Numbered from the stretch's first letter, positions 55,174-63,199 are shown. The stretch is 64,000 nt of DNA from Flavobacterium anhuiense (GCF_900101855.1 NZ_FMVC01000001.1:310001-374000), one strand, 5' to 3'. Made by a program: numbers and translations. Notes: generated by a model not told the origin, from the letters alone.

Positions 55174-56529
55174 CTAGCTTTGCGGAAGCATTCCAGCCGT
55201 ATGAAGCAGTTCGTAATGTTTTAAAACCGCATCCAATCGCGTAGAAATTTTGTTGTATTTCGCCTGAAGCAAAGCATTATCGGCATCGACCATTTCGGTA
55301 ATTAAAACCAATTGGTTTAAGTATTTCAGCTTTACAATTCGGTAATTTTCTTCTGCTAAATCCAACGCTTTATCAACGACCACAAACTTTTCAAGGATTT
55401 CCTGATATTGCGTGTGTTCTTTATACAGCTTATCCTGAATTTCCTCTTTTACAATTTCATTCTGCATTTCCTGCCATTTGATTTTGGTATTGGCCTGCTC
55501 CATTTTGGTCTTATTTTTATACAAAGACGAAAGGTCAAAAGTGGCTTCGATCCCCACTTGTCCCAAAGTGTACAAATACGGATTTGGCGGAAAGAATTTG
55601 TAGTTTGGATAATAAAAACCGTAGTTTCCAAAGAAATGAACACTTGGCAAGTAATTTCCTTTAACCAATTTCAATTCCGTTTTGCTGATGTTTAATTCTT
55701 GGCTTGCAATACGCATTTCTTCGTTTTGCAAAGCTTTTGTCATATAAAAATCATACGGATCTAGACCGTTCATTTCATCAAGACTTGAAGTTGTATCGAT
55801 TGCAATTTCTTCATTGTCTGGAATTTGGATCAGCGTTTTCAGATCGTGAAGTGCGATTTTAATGTTTTTGGAGTTAGTTAACGCATTCAATTCGCGATCT
55901 GAAAGCTGTAATTCGGCACGAATAACCTCGTTTTTCGTAACCGTTCCATGTTTTTGAAGCGATTGGACTTCTTTCAGTCGGCTTTTTTCTTCTTTGATGT
56001 TTTCTTCGAATATTTTCTGAAGTTCCATCATTTTATAAATCGCCAGATAATTTGCCACCACTTCAAGCTCGATATCATTTTCGGCCTTTTCGGTTTTTAT
56101 TTTAGCAATTTCGTTTTCCTGATTCGCAATTTTGATGGCATTATTAATCTTATTTCCAGCATAAATTGGCATTTTAAAGGTTGAATTTACCTCGTAAATT
56201 TCAGGAATTGCTGGCGTAACTTCTTTGTCTTTCAAAAACCCGCTTCCTTTGAATTCAGTAATATTCGTGATGCGAGAATACATGCCATTTAACTGTACGT
56301 CTGGCAGTCGAAGTTCTTTTCTTTCTTTAATATTTTGCTCTGCGAGCGTGACCTCCAATTGAGATCTAAGGATTTTTTTGTTGTTTTCTTTGGCCAGTTT
56401 CAAAGCTTCTTGTAACGAAACCGTGTGGACTTCCTGCGCTTGTAAGCCATTGAATGCTAATATCATTAAGATTAACAGCAGGATTCTGGGAAAACAATCG
56501 TCTGTAGAATTTGTTGTTTTAAGGAACAT
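55174..56529 (-). CDS. TolC-family outer-membrane efflux channel
   Basis: A 451-residue protein with a signal peptide (LLILMILAFNGLQAQ), then the two-repeat helical pattern of TolC: SLQEALKLAKENNKKILRSQ early and LKLVKGNYLPSVHFFGNYG in the middle. It would supply the outer-membrane channel for the HlyD/MFS pump downstream. The Met at 56529 is used as start, since the next Met would shorten the signal peptide. The gene is first in the efflux operon; the AraC-type regulator lies upstream beyond a repeat-filled gap. Confidence 0.9.
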   Translation of the reverse strand: MFLKTTNSTDDCFPRILLLILMILAFNGLQAQEVHTVSLQEALKLAKENNKKILRSQLEVTLAEQNIKERKELRLPDVQLNGMYSRITNITEFKGSGFLKDKEVTPAIPEIYEVNSTFKMPIYAGNKINNAIKIANQENEIAKIKTEKAENDIELEVVANYLAIYKMMELQKIFEENIKEEKSRLKEVQSLQKHGTVTKNEVIRAELQLSDRELNALTNSKNIKIALHDLKTLIQIPDNEEIAIDTTSSLDEMNGLDPYDFYMTKALQNEEMRIASQELNISKTELKLVKGNYLPSVHFFGNYGFYYPNYKFFPPNPYLYTLGQVGIEATFDLSSLYKNKTKMEQANTKIKWQEMQNEIVKEEIQDKLYKEHTQYQEILEKFVVVDKALDLAEENYRIVKLKYLNQLVLITEMVDADNALLQAKYNKISTRLDAVLKHYELLHTAGMLPQS

Positions 56530-56903
56530 GAATACATTAATATTTGATGCTGCAAAGTTCCTTCATTTTTCTCGTGACTGATAATTCTAAAAAGCCAAGA
56601 ACATATTCATTTCGGACAAATGTTAAAATTCCATTTCCCGAAAACGTTATATTAAAACACTGAAAAACAATTTATTACAAAATAGATTTTGATTGTGATA
56701 TTTCACGCAGATTTTAATAAATTTTAGCAGATGCGCGCAGATTTTTCTTTTTACTCTTGCAAATTTGTCAGATTGTGCAGATTATAAAGCATTTAAAAAT
56801 CTCTGAAATCTGCGGAATCTGCGAGACTTTTTTTTTTACGCATGGAATAAAAAAGAATCTGCTAAATCAGCTAAAATCTATTAAAATCTGCGTGAAATAA
56901 AAA
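56530..56903. other. Gap with nested palindromic repeats
   Basis: 374 bases between the regulator and the TolC-like gene, largely the nested element at 56700-56898. The remaining 56530-56699 should hold the efflux operon promoter on the minus strand; it includes GGACAAATGTTAAAATTCC but no clear box. Confidence 0.6.
56700..56898. repeat. Nested inverted repeat: one element inside another
   Basis: Outer arms ATTTCACGCAGATTTTAATA (56700-56719) and its exact complement (56879-56898) enclose an inner CTCGCAGATT-family pair: CTCTTGCAAATTTGTCAGAT at 56754 and AAATCTGCGGAATCTGCGAG at 56807. Confidence 0.82.
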
Positions 56904-57725
56904 CTATTTACTTTCTAAAATCTCCTCACCATTTAAGTAATCGGAAGGTCTTTGTCCTAAAATTTTGAAGAAAGTATTACTGAAAGTTGGAACGCTATTG
57001 TAACCAACTTCTTCGGCTACCTCTTTTACTGAAAGTTTTCTTTCCAATAAAAGTTCGATAGCTTTTAAAATTCTTCTAATGGTATAATATTGAATAAAAG
57101 ACATTTTGAGATCTTTTTGAAACAAGCGATACAAAGAGCGTTCGCTAAAACCAAATTCGTGAGCGACATCGGCAAACAGAATTGTTTCTCCAAGATTGTT
57201 TTCGATATGGCGCAGAATTTTTCCAAGACGTTTGTCTTTGGGTTGTGGCAATTCTAAAGGTAAATTATTAGTGCAAATTTGAGGAAGAATTGCTTTTATC
57301 GCTTTGGCAATGGTAAAATTTGGAGTCCCTTTTTTTAGATCTCCATTCCATCGATTCGTAAAAAGCATCATTTGAAGGAGCAGATTATTGACTGGGTAAA
57401 TTCCTTCTATTTTATAAAAGTCATCTTCTTCTTTTTCAACAGGAAAATAAAGATTTCGCATCGTAACGCTTTCCGATTTCGGCTCGATACTATGCTCCAC
57501 ACCACTCGGAATCCATATAAAATGCCTTGCTGGCAAAAAATAAGTTTTGGTTTCTGTAGTTACAAAAACAACATCGCCTTCTGCATAAAGTAATTGTGCT
57601 TTATTATGCTTATGTGGTGGAATAAACAATTCACCCATCAAATCGTGGTGGCAGTAAATGCTCTTTTTATCAGCATCTACTTTCTTGATGTAATATTTAT
57701 CGAGTTTCTGACCGGAATGTTCCAT
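56904..57725 (-). CDS. AraC-family transcriptional regulator
   Basis: A 273-residue protein. The N-terminal cupin-type domain holds HHDLMGELFIPPHKHNKAQL and RHFIWIPSGVEHSIEP. The C-terminal AraC double helix-turn-helix is ILFADVAHEFGFSERSLYRLF and KLSVKEVAEEVGYNSVPTF, ending in LGQRPSDY. It is likely to control the downstream efflux genes. The effector is unknown. Its own upstream region holds a TTAACCGCAAAG palindrome. Confidence 0.92.
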   Translation of the reverse strand: MEHSGQKLDKYYIKKVDADKKSIYCHHDLMGELFIPPHKHNKAQLLYAEGDVVFVTTETKTYFLPARHFIWIPSGVEHSIEPKSESVTMRNLYFPVEKEEDDFYKIEGIYPVNNLLLQMMLFTNRWNGDLKKGTPNFTIAKAIKAILPQICTNNLPLELPQPKDKRLGKILRHIENNLGETILFADVAHEFGFSERSLYRLFQKDLKMSFIQYYTIRRILKAIELLLERKLSVKEVAEEVGYNSVPTFSNTFFKILGQRPSDYLNGEEILESK

Positions 57726-57745
57726 AATATAAAGATAGGAAGAAA

Positions 57746-57858
57746 TTTAACCGCAAAGCACGCAAGGTAAAAGCACAAAGTTCGCAAAGATTAAATAAAA
57801 CCTTTGCGAACTTTGCGTAAAATCTTAGCTCCCGATAACTATCGGGATTGCGGTAAAA
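57746..57858. repeat. TTAACCGCAAAG-family palindrome upstream of araC-type gene
   Basis: TTTAACCGCAAAGCACGCAAGG then AAAGTTCGCAAAG, facing CCTTTGCGAACTTTGCG, and ending in CTCCCGATAACTATCGGGA and TTGCGGTAAA. The last part shows a second repeat (CCCGATAGCTATCGGG type) inserted in the right arm. Confidence 0.8.
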
Positions 57859-57866
57859 TTTAAAAA

Positions 57867-57899
57867 CAAAAAAGCCTTTCCGTGAAGAAAGGCTTTTAA
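57867..57899 (-). terminator. Terminator of the first tRNA-Asp unit
   Basis: On the minus strand AAAAGCCTTTC and GAAAGGCTTTT form a hairpin with a T run, ten bases after the tRNA end. Confidence 0.85.
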
Positions 57900-57908
57900 C
57901 AACTTAGG

Positions 57909-57982
57909 CGGTCTGGACGGGACTCGAACCCGCGACCCCATGCGTGACAGGCATGTATTCTAACCAACTGAACTACCAAACC
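57909..57982 (-). tRNA. tRNA-Asp (anticodon GUC), copy 1
   Basis: Minus-strand 74-nt tRNA. GGTTTGG pairs with CCAGACC (one G-U), discriminator G, no encoded CCA. Anticodon stem ATGCC/GGCAT with loop CTGTCAC gives GTC. T-loop GGGTTCGAGTCCCG. Identical in sequence to copy 2. Confidence 0.97.
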
Positions 57983-57999
57983 CTGCGTTATTGCGAGTG

Positions 58000-58007
58000 C
58001 AAAAATA
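58000..58007 (-). promoter_or_regulatory. -7 box of tRNA-Asp copy 1
   Basis: On the minus strand TATTTTTG, 17 bases before the tRNA start. The surrounding 60 bases match the upstream region of copy 2. Confidence 0.55.
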
Positions 58008-58184
58008 CAACAGAATTTCGTTTCTGCAAGCGTTTTTACGAATAATATTTGAGAAATTTTTAATTGATTAAATTCCAATATTTTAAAAATTCACTTTAAA
58101 ATTAAAAAAGAAGAAGTTTCTTTCTTTTTAACCGCAAGGCACACGAAGAATGCAACTTTTGAAATATTTATTTCCCTTTTATTC

Positions 58185-58264
58185 AACATAGCCTGTGGTT
58201 TCAACCACAGGAAACGTATTTGATATACATTGTGTCCCCGTGGTTGAAACCACGGGCTATGTTT
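58185..58264. repeat. REPIN-like pair of GTGGTT hairpins
   Basis: CCTGTGGTTTCAACCACAGG (58192-58211) and CCCGTGGTTGAAACCACGGG (58237-58256) are two hairpins in inverted order, enclosed by AACATAGCC and GGCTATGTT. The whole can fold as one stem with two branches. Confidence 0.8.
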
Positions 58265-58499
58265 TAATATATGATCGAAAATCTTTGTGGAATTACTTGC
58301 GGAGATTTCTCCTTCGTCGAAATGACAAACTGTTCGTTGAAATCAGAATCAAGCAAAAAAAATCGCAAAGCTTAATCAATTCTAAACGTTGCGAAATTTG
58401 CATTCTTTTAAAAATATCTTTGCTCCCGATAGCTATCGGAATTGCGTAAATCTTAGCGTTCTTTGCGGTTAAAAACAAAAACCGAAAGTGTCTTAAATC

Positions 58500-58532
58500 A
58501 AAAAAGCCATCCACAAAAGTGGAAAGCTTTTC
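58500..58532. terminator. Hairpin of unassigned role
   Basis: AAAAAGCCATCCAC and GTGGAAAGCTTTT pair imperfectly, with a T run on the minus strand. No gene directly precedes it; it may be the remains of another RNA unit or a second terminator for tRNA-Asp copy 2. Confidence 0.45.
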
Positions 58533-58612
58533 ATTGGTCTAACTACTAAACCAGCTACGAGTTACAAAGTCGTAGCAAAACAACACAACTAATCTTAGAT
58601 ACCGTTTTTGGG

Positions 58613-58645
58613 CAAAAAAGCCTTTCTGTTAAGAAAGGCTTCTCC
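58613..58645 (-). terminator. Terminator of the second tRNA-Asp unit
   Basis: On the minus strand GAAGCCTTTC and GAAAGGCTTTT form a hairpin followed by T residues, nine bases after tRNA copy 2. Confidence 0.8.
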
Positions 58646-58653
58646 CAATATTG

Positions 58654-58727
58654 CGGTCTGGACGGGACTCGAACCCGCGACCCCATGCGTGACAGGCATG
58701 TATTCTAACCAACTGAACTACCAAACC
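58654..58727 (-). tRNA. tRNA-Asp (anticodon GUC), copy 2
   Basis: Same 74-nt tRNA as at 57909-57982, with anticodon GTC and no encoded CCA. Its flanks are near-identical to copy 1 for about 60 bases upstream, showing duplication of the whole unit. Confidence 0.97.
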
Positions 58728-58745
58728 TCTGCGTTATTGCGGTTG

Positions 58746-58753
58746 CAAAGATA
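58746..58753 (-). promoter_or_regulatory. -7 box of tRNA-Asp copy 2
   Basis: On the minus strand TATCTTTG, 18 bases before the tRNA start; matches TAnnTTTG. Confidence 0.6.
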
Positions 58754-58813
58754 TAACAGAATTTCATTTCTGCAAGCGTTTTTATAAAAAAAATGAAATT
58801 ATTTTTTAAAATA

Positions 58814-59740
58814 TTATCCAAAGTTTTGTTTTTCAACCAAATATGTAGTCAATATTTTTTCAAAATTGTCGCCCACATTTACCGGAACGTACTTAATTTG
58901 GTTCTTTGCGCAGGTTAAAGCCAAATTTTTAAAGTAGGCCTCTACCCTTTCTTCGTATTGCTCTTTTACGTTATCAGCAAAAATAGAAACCTCATCTCCC
59001 GATTCTAAATCGATGAATTTTCGTGGCGTATTATCAAAATCAAACTTCAATTCGGTTTCATTATCAACCACATGAAATAAAACTACTTTATGTTTGTTGT
59101 GTTTTAAATGTTGCAATGCGTTGAATAATTTCTCATCATCTTCGGTCTGAAACATATCGGTAAACAAAATAATCATCGAACGGCGATGCATTTTTTCCGC
59201 AATTTGATGCAAATAGGTAATAGTATCGGTTGTTTTTTTGACTTTTGGTTGAACCAATAATTCTTCCAGTTTATTCAAAAGCATTCTATGATGACGATCA
59301 CTCCCTTTTTCCGGTGCGTAATATTCGTATTTATCTGAGAAAACGCTTAAACCAACGGCATCGCGCTGTTTCTTTAAAATATTCATTAAAACTGCCGAAG
59401 CCAAAACGGCAAAACCAATTTTCTTTTCGTAAAAAGGCTGATTCGATTTTAGTTCAGGATAGTGCATTGACGACGAATTATCTACAATCAAATGGCAGCG
59501 TAAATTGGTTTCTTCCTCAAAACGTTTCGTATACAAACGATCGGTTTTGGCGAATAATTTCCAATCGATATGTTTGGTGCTTTCGCCTGCATTATAGACT
59601 TTATGCTCGGCAAATTCAGCCGAAAATCCATGAAACGGACTCTTGTGCATTCCCGATATAAAACCCTCCACAACCTGATTCGCCAGCATTTCAAGATGCT
59701 GAAAACTGGAGACTTTCTCTATTTCCGATTCAATTTTCAT
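58814..59740 (-). CDS. DUF58 family protein
   Basis: A 308-residue cytoplasmic protein. SAEFAEHKVYNAGESTKHIDWKLFAKTD is broken across residues about 40-67 and is the DUF58 signature. A vWA-like region with a MIDAS start (LIVDNSSSMHYP) follows. DUF58 proteins often work with MoxR ATPases and Bat proteins; here no moxR is adjacent. The ATG overlaps the M1 aminopeptidase stop by four bases, so the two are co-transcribed. Role is uncertain. Confidence 0.9.
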   Translation of the reverse strand: MKIESEIEKVSSFQHLEMLANQVVEGFISGMHKSPFHGFSAEFAEHKVYNAGESTKHIDWKLFAKTDRLYTKRFEEETNLRCHLIVDNSSSMHYPELKSNQPFYEKKIGFAVLASAVLMNILKKQRDAVGLSVFSDKYEYYAPEKGSDRHHRMLLNKLEELLVQPKVKKTTDTITYLHQIAEKMHRRSMIILFTDMFQTEDDEKLFNALQHLKHNKHKVVLFHVVDNETELKFDFDNTPRKFIDLESGDEVSIFADNVKEQYEERVEAYFKNLALTCAKNQIKYVPVNVGDNFEKILTTYLVEKQNFG

Positions 59741-62304
59741 TCGGTTTCTTTTTTTATGTTTTGTGCTTTATAAAGCAAATCTGTAGCCTGAAACAATTTG
59801 CGTTTCAAGATCGGACTAAAATTAGGGTTTTCCTTTAAGAATAGCTGTACTTCATCAAAAGCAAATTTCGAAGAATACTTCCCAATCGTATTGTCCAGCC
59901 AATCTTTCGGAAAGAAAATATCTCCCGTACGCTGAATTTCATCAACCAAATCTAGTGAAAATCTAATATACTTTTGTGCACTTTCCTGACGAAGCGGATG
60001 ATTTATATTGGCTAAACCTACAGAAACCCAAGATTCTTTCTCACGATTCGCATCGTCTTTTAAAGATTCCATAAAAGCATTTCGAACCAATTCGTCTTTA
60101 GTTAATGACGGAAGCAAAAACTCAAAACGCTTTTGTTTATCAGGATTTGTAAATGAAGTTCTTGTTTTCTCCAAGATTCCATCAGCCAGTGGATGTTTGA
60201 AAATCACCAGATTCATAGCCATATTGGTATAATCGTCTTCGTTTAACTTCAAATTCGGAATCGAGATTTCTCTGTTCCAAACCTTATATAAACTGGCTTT
60301 TGCAGAATTGGAATAGGCAATTGAACTGAATAATCCGAACAATGTCTTTTTGATATTTGCAGATAAATTGGCCTGTAAACGATCATTTAAAACGCCTTCA
60401 AGCTGTTTCTGGAATTTGTTTTGCTGTTTTTCCGTCAATAATCTCCAATAAATTGTATTCAAACTTCCTGAAACAATTCGCAGAACTAATTCATTTTGCT
60501 CCGTCTCAATTCCTTTTAGAAAACAATCATAAGCTTTTTCTGGCGAAACATTTCCAATCAAAGTATTTTCATAAAGATTACTATAACTCGAAGCTCTCGC
60601 CATTTCATCTTTCAAAGAAGAAATATAATTTAAATTATTCCCGTCAAGCGGAAAAACGCCGTATCCAAAACCATTATAATTGTAAACAACAGCAATTGGT
60701 TTTTCAAGTCCTTCGGCTTCTTTAACAAGGGTGTTTTTATCATTAATATTGACTGATAAAATCTTTACCTCTTTAGCATAAACCAACCCAATCTGAAAAA
60801 TCTGAGGCCAGATATTCTCTGATTGGTCTTCTGCTTGTTGCTGAATTTCAAAACTTTTAATTCGGTTTTTAGAATCGTATTCAACTTTATCTGTAAAGAT
60901 TGCTCTCCCCGATTTGTTAACCCAGACATCGCTCCATTTTTTCATATCAAGGGGAGTTTCAGCATCTAGAAGTTCTACGAGATTATTCCAGTCGGCGTTA
61001 TCATTGGCGTATTTCTGAATATATTTTTGAATTCCTTTCTGAAAAGCTGCTGCCCCCATTGAAGCTTCCAATTGGCGCATCATGATTGGCGCTTTGTTGT
61101 AAATAATGGCTCCGTAAAGCGAACCTGCATTTTGTAAGTTTGCTAAATGCTGTTTGATTGGATGTGTTCCCAAAGATCGATCTTCCGCGTAAGCGCTAGG
61201 ATAATGCGCGGTGAAAAACTGCAGATTATGATTGACTTTCGGGAAAATCGGATTCATGATTTTATCGGCCATGAAGTTGGCAAAAACCTCTTTCATCCAA
61301 ACATCGTCAAACCATTTCATCGTAACCAAATCTCCAAACCACATGTGTGAAGTTTCGTGCGCAATCAATTTTGCCCGATTTAATTTCTCCGTGTCAGTTG
61401 CGCTATTGTCCAAAAACAAAGTTGATTCTCTGTACTGAATTGCACCAATATGTTCCATTCCGCCATACTGAAAAACAGGAATTGAAGCGAAATCTAGTTT
61501 TTGAAAAGGAAATTTATAATTGGTATATTTTTCTAAAAAGTCCAAAGATTGCTGATGTAGATTGAAAATAGTATCAGCGCTTACGCGAAATTTCTCTGGA
61601 CTATTTTCACGATACAACATCGTCATTTCTAAACCTGGTTTCTGTGTAGTGCTTTTGAATTTTCCTGCTACAAAAGAGAATAAATACGTACTCATTTTAT
61701 CTGATTCTCCAAAAGTATAAGCTGTGAAATCTCCTTTTTCGAGTTTTTCTACAACATCAGCTCCAGCCAAAACAGACCAATCTTTTGGTACAGAAAGGCT
61801 CAGTTTATAAGTCGCTTTTAAATCGGGCTGATCAAAACAAGGAAATAAAGTACTCGCGCGATCTGGAACTAACAAAGTATACAAAAAATCGTCATTTCTG
61901 TTTAAAGATAAATTACCCGCAATGAATGAAATTGAAAATGTATTTTTTCCTAAAACCAAAGCCGAAATTGGAATTACAATATGCCCGTTTTCATGAATAA
62001 TAGAAAGCTTTTTTCCGTTTGCTTCAACTGTTTTTATGTTGGAAGTTTTCTCTTTAAAATCTAAAATTAAGGGCTGACTTAAATCAGATAAACTCAAATT
62101 TACAATCAAATTAGAATTTATATTTTCTGATTTCTGATTCGGAATTTCGAAAGACAAAATGTATTGAAGATCTGAAATCTGTTTTTTACGAAATTTCGCT
62201 AGCTGTTCTAAAACACCATTTTCTAATAATGCCTTTTCTTTTACCTGAGAAAAACTATTGAAAATCAATATAAAAAAACAAAGAAAGCTGTAGAAAATTT
62301 TCAT
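59737..62304 (-). CDS. M1-family aminopeptidase
   Basis: An 855-residue protein with a signal peptide (YSFLCFFILIFNSFSQ). M1 landmarks are YGGMEHIGAIQYRES (GAMEN-like), then HETSHMWFGD with the zinc HExxH and KWFDDVWMKEVFANFMA with the third Glu ligand, near residues 300-335. An ERAP-like C-terminal helical domain follows. It removes N-terminal residues from peptides, probably in the periplasm. The DUF58 gene overlaps its end. Its 5' side faces the metal-type locus. Confidence 0.93.
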   Translation of the reverse strand: MKIFYSFLCFFILIFNSFSQVKEKALLENGVLEQLAKFRKKQISDLQYILSFEIPNQKSENINSNLIVNLSLSDLSQPLILDFKEKTSNIKTVEANGKKLSIIHENGHIVIPISALVLGKNTFSISFIAGNLSLNRNDDFLYTLLVPDRASTLFPCFDQPDLKATYKLSLSVPKDWSVLAGADVVEKLEKGDFTAYTFGESDKMSTYLFSFVAGKFKSTTQKPGLEMTMLYRENSPEKFRVSADTIFNLHQQSLDFLEKYTNYKFPFQKLDFASIPVFQYGGMEHIGAIQYRESTLFLDNSATDTEKLNRAKLIAHETSHMWFGDLVTMKWFDDVWMKEVFANFMADKIMNPIFPKVNHNLQFFTAHYPSAYAEDRSLGTHPIKQHLANLQNAGSLYGAIIYNKAPIMMRQLEASMGAAAFQKGIQKYIQKYANDNADWNNLVELLDAETPLDMKKWSDVWVNKSGRAIFTDKVEYDSKNRIKSFEIQQQAEDQSENIWPQIFQIGLVYAKEVKILSVNINDKNTLVKEAEGLEKPIAVVYNYNGFGYGVFPLDGNNLNYISSLKDEMARASSYSNLYENTLIGNVSPEKAYDCFLKGIETEQNELVLRIVSGSLNTIYWRLLTEKQQNKFQKQLEGVLNDRLQANLSANIKKTLFGLFSSIAYSNSAKASLYKVWNREISIPNLKLNEDDYTNMAMNLVIFKHPLADGILEKTRTSFTNPDKQKRFEFLLPSLTKDELVRNAFMESLKDDANREKESWVSVGLANINHPLRQESAQKYIRFSLDLVDEIQRTGDIFFPKDWLDNTIGKYSSKFAFDEVQLFLKENPNFSPILKRKLFQATDLLYKAQNIKKETE

Positions 62305-62365
62305 TTTTAAGGAATATAAGATTTGCTAAAATTAGCAAAAGCATTGATTTTTTACAAACAATTAT

Positions 62366-62380
62366 CGCAACAACATTGCA
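62366..62380. promoter_or_regulatory. Fur/Zur-like operator, distal copy
   Basis: CGCAACAACATTGCA. It shares 12 of 15 bases with the proximal copy TGCAACACTATTGCA, 38 bases away. Both have GCAACA and TTGC inverted arms. Confidence 0.55.
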
Positions 62381-62397
62381 TTTAAAAATAAGATTTC

Positions 62398-62405
62398 TAT
62401 ATTTG
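62398..62405 (+). promoter_or_regulatory. -7 box of the small CxxC protein gene
   Basis: TATATTTG matches TAnnTTTG and overlaps the start of the proximal operator at 62404. A repressor bound there would block the promoter. Confidence 0.6.
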
Positions 62406-62418
62406 CAACACTATTGCA
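62404..62418. promoter_or_regulatory. Fur/Zur-like operator overlapping the -7 box
   Basis: TGCAACACTATTGCA has inverted arms TGCAA/TTGCA around a five-base centre. Its place across the end of the -7 element fits repression. Confidence 0.55.
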
Positions 62419-62456
62419 TTAATTCTGGTTAAAAATATCAGAAGTAATCTTAACGA

Positions 62457-62807
62457 ATGAAAAAGAAACTTAAATTTATAAATCTCTTTATGCCTTTGAT
62501 TGTATTGTTCGCAATACTTTTTCCGGCTGTGCATTCGTATGAGCATATTTTGGACACTCATTCGCAGAAAGAGAAAATAGAATTTTCAGTTTCAGAAAAG
62601 CCACAATTCAAGGCCAAACTGCATTCGTTTCATAAATGTTCGATTTGCGATTTTAAGTTTAGCGCTGTTGGCACATTTGAATTTCATGCTTTTCAGTTTT
62701 TCAAGAATAATCCTGTTGTAAAACACATTAGTTTTTACAGCAAACCGCATTTTGCATTTTTTAAGGGCGCTCTTTTCTCACTTCGAGCCCCACCTTTTAC
62801 ACTTTAG
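62457..62807 (+). CDS. Small exported His/Cys protein, probable metal-related
   Basis: A 116-residue protein with a hydrophobic N-terminus (FINLFMPLIVLFAILFPAVHS). The mature part is rich in His, and has HSFHKCSICDFKF (about 57-69), a CxxC with nearby His. This suggests binding of zinc or a similar metal, but I do not know an established family. It is preceded by two operator-like sites and a -7 box and followed by a 465-base gap before two lipoprotein genes that also have His-rich parts. The case for a metal-uptake locus is inference from context. Confidence 0.7.
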   Translation: MKKKLKFINLFMPLIVLFAILFPAVHSYEHILDTHSQKEKIEFSVSEKPQFKAKLHSFHKCSICDFKFSAVGTFEFHAFQFFKNNPVVKHISFYSKPHFAFFKGALFSLRAPPFTL

Positions 62808-62920
62808 TATTTTTTGTGTTTCTGATTGTTTTGCAATTCGGCATATAATTGTTTTTATGATTTAAAAATTTAAAAACATTCAATAGCTATTACATTCGTT
62901 TTAAGCATTTAATACAATGT

Positions 62921-62970
62921 ATTGATATTGATATTGATATTGATATTGATATTGATATTGATATTGATAT
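62921..62970. repeat. ATTGAT hexanucleotide tandem repeat
   Basis: Eight and a third perfect copies of ATTGAT in a row (50 bases), a likely length-variable microsatellite. It lies between two genes of the putative metal locus. Confidence 0.9.
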
Positions 62971-63084
62971 AACTTTTTCTACACAAAAAAACTTCCAAAT
63001 TTTTATCGATTAACATATTAGGACTAAACTTAATTCAGCTTTTAGTTACTAGTGTGCTGTTTGACTAGAGAAAAGATATATGTC

Positions 63085-63199
63085 GCCTCGCTGAGGCTTT
63101 TGCATAGGTCCTAAATTCTTTTTTACAAATATTTCGTCCCGCTGGGACTTACCCAAAAATGGCAAATATATTTCTACCAATATTTTGTCCCTCTGGGAC
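63085..63199. repeat. Three hairpins at exact 51-base spacing
   Basis: GCCTCGCTGAGGC (63085-63097), GTCCCGCTGGGAC (63136-63148) and GTCCCTCTGGGAC (63187-63199) each sit after ATAT(T)T-rich DNA; starts are 51 bases apart. They are REP-like and oriented the same way. Confidence 0.8.

Larger units (their letters stand above)
57983..58653. other. Repeat-filled gap between the two tRNA-Asp genes
   Basis: About 670 bases with no gene: upstream region of tRNA copy 1, degenerate TTAACCGCAAAG half-sites (58124, 58460), the GTGGTT hairpin pair (58185-58264), a GTCGAAATGACA end (58307-58332), a CCCGATAGCTATCGG palindrome (about 58425) and two hairpins (58500-58532, 58613-58645). Confidence 0.75.

Noticed and set aside
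57896..58078. 60-codon open frame on the minus strand
   Set aside because: It runs across tRNA-Asp copy 1 and its promoter; the tRNA fold explains the sequence.
58533..58600. Degenerate tRNA downstream of tRNA-Asp copy 2
   Set aside because: The words GCTGGTTTAGTAGTTAGACC recall a tRNA 5' half, but no anticodon arm or acceptor pairing could be found.
62921..63199. CRISPR array
   Set aside because: The repeats are either a hexamer or hairpins with partly similar spacers; no cas gene, no 23-47 base direct repeats with unique spacers.
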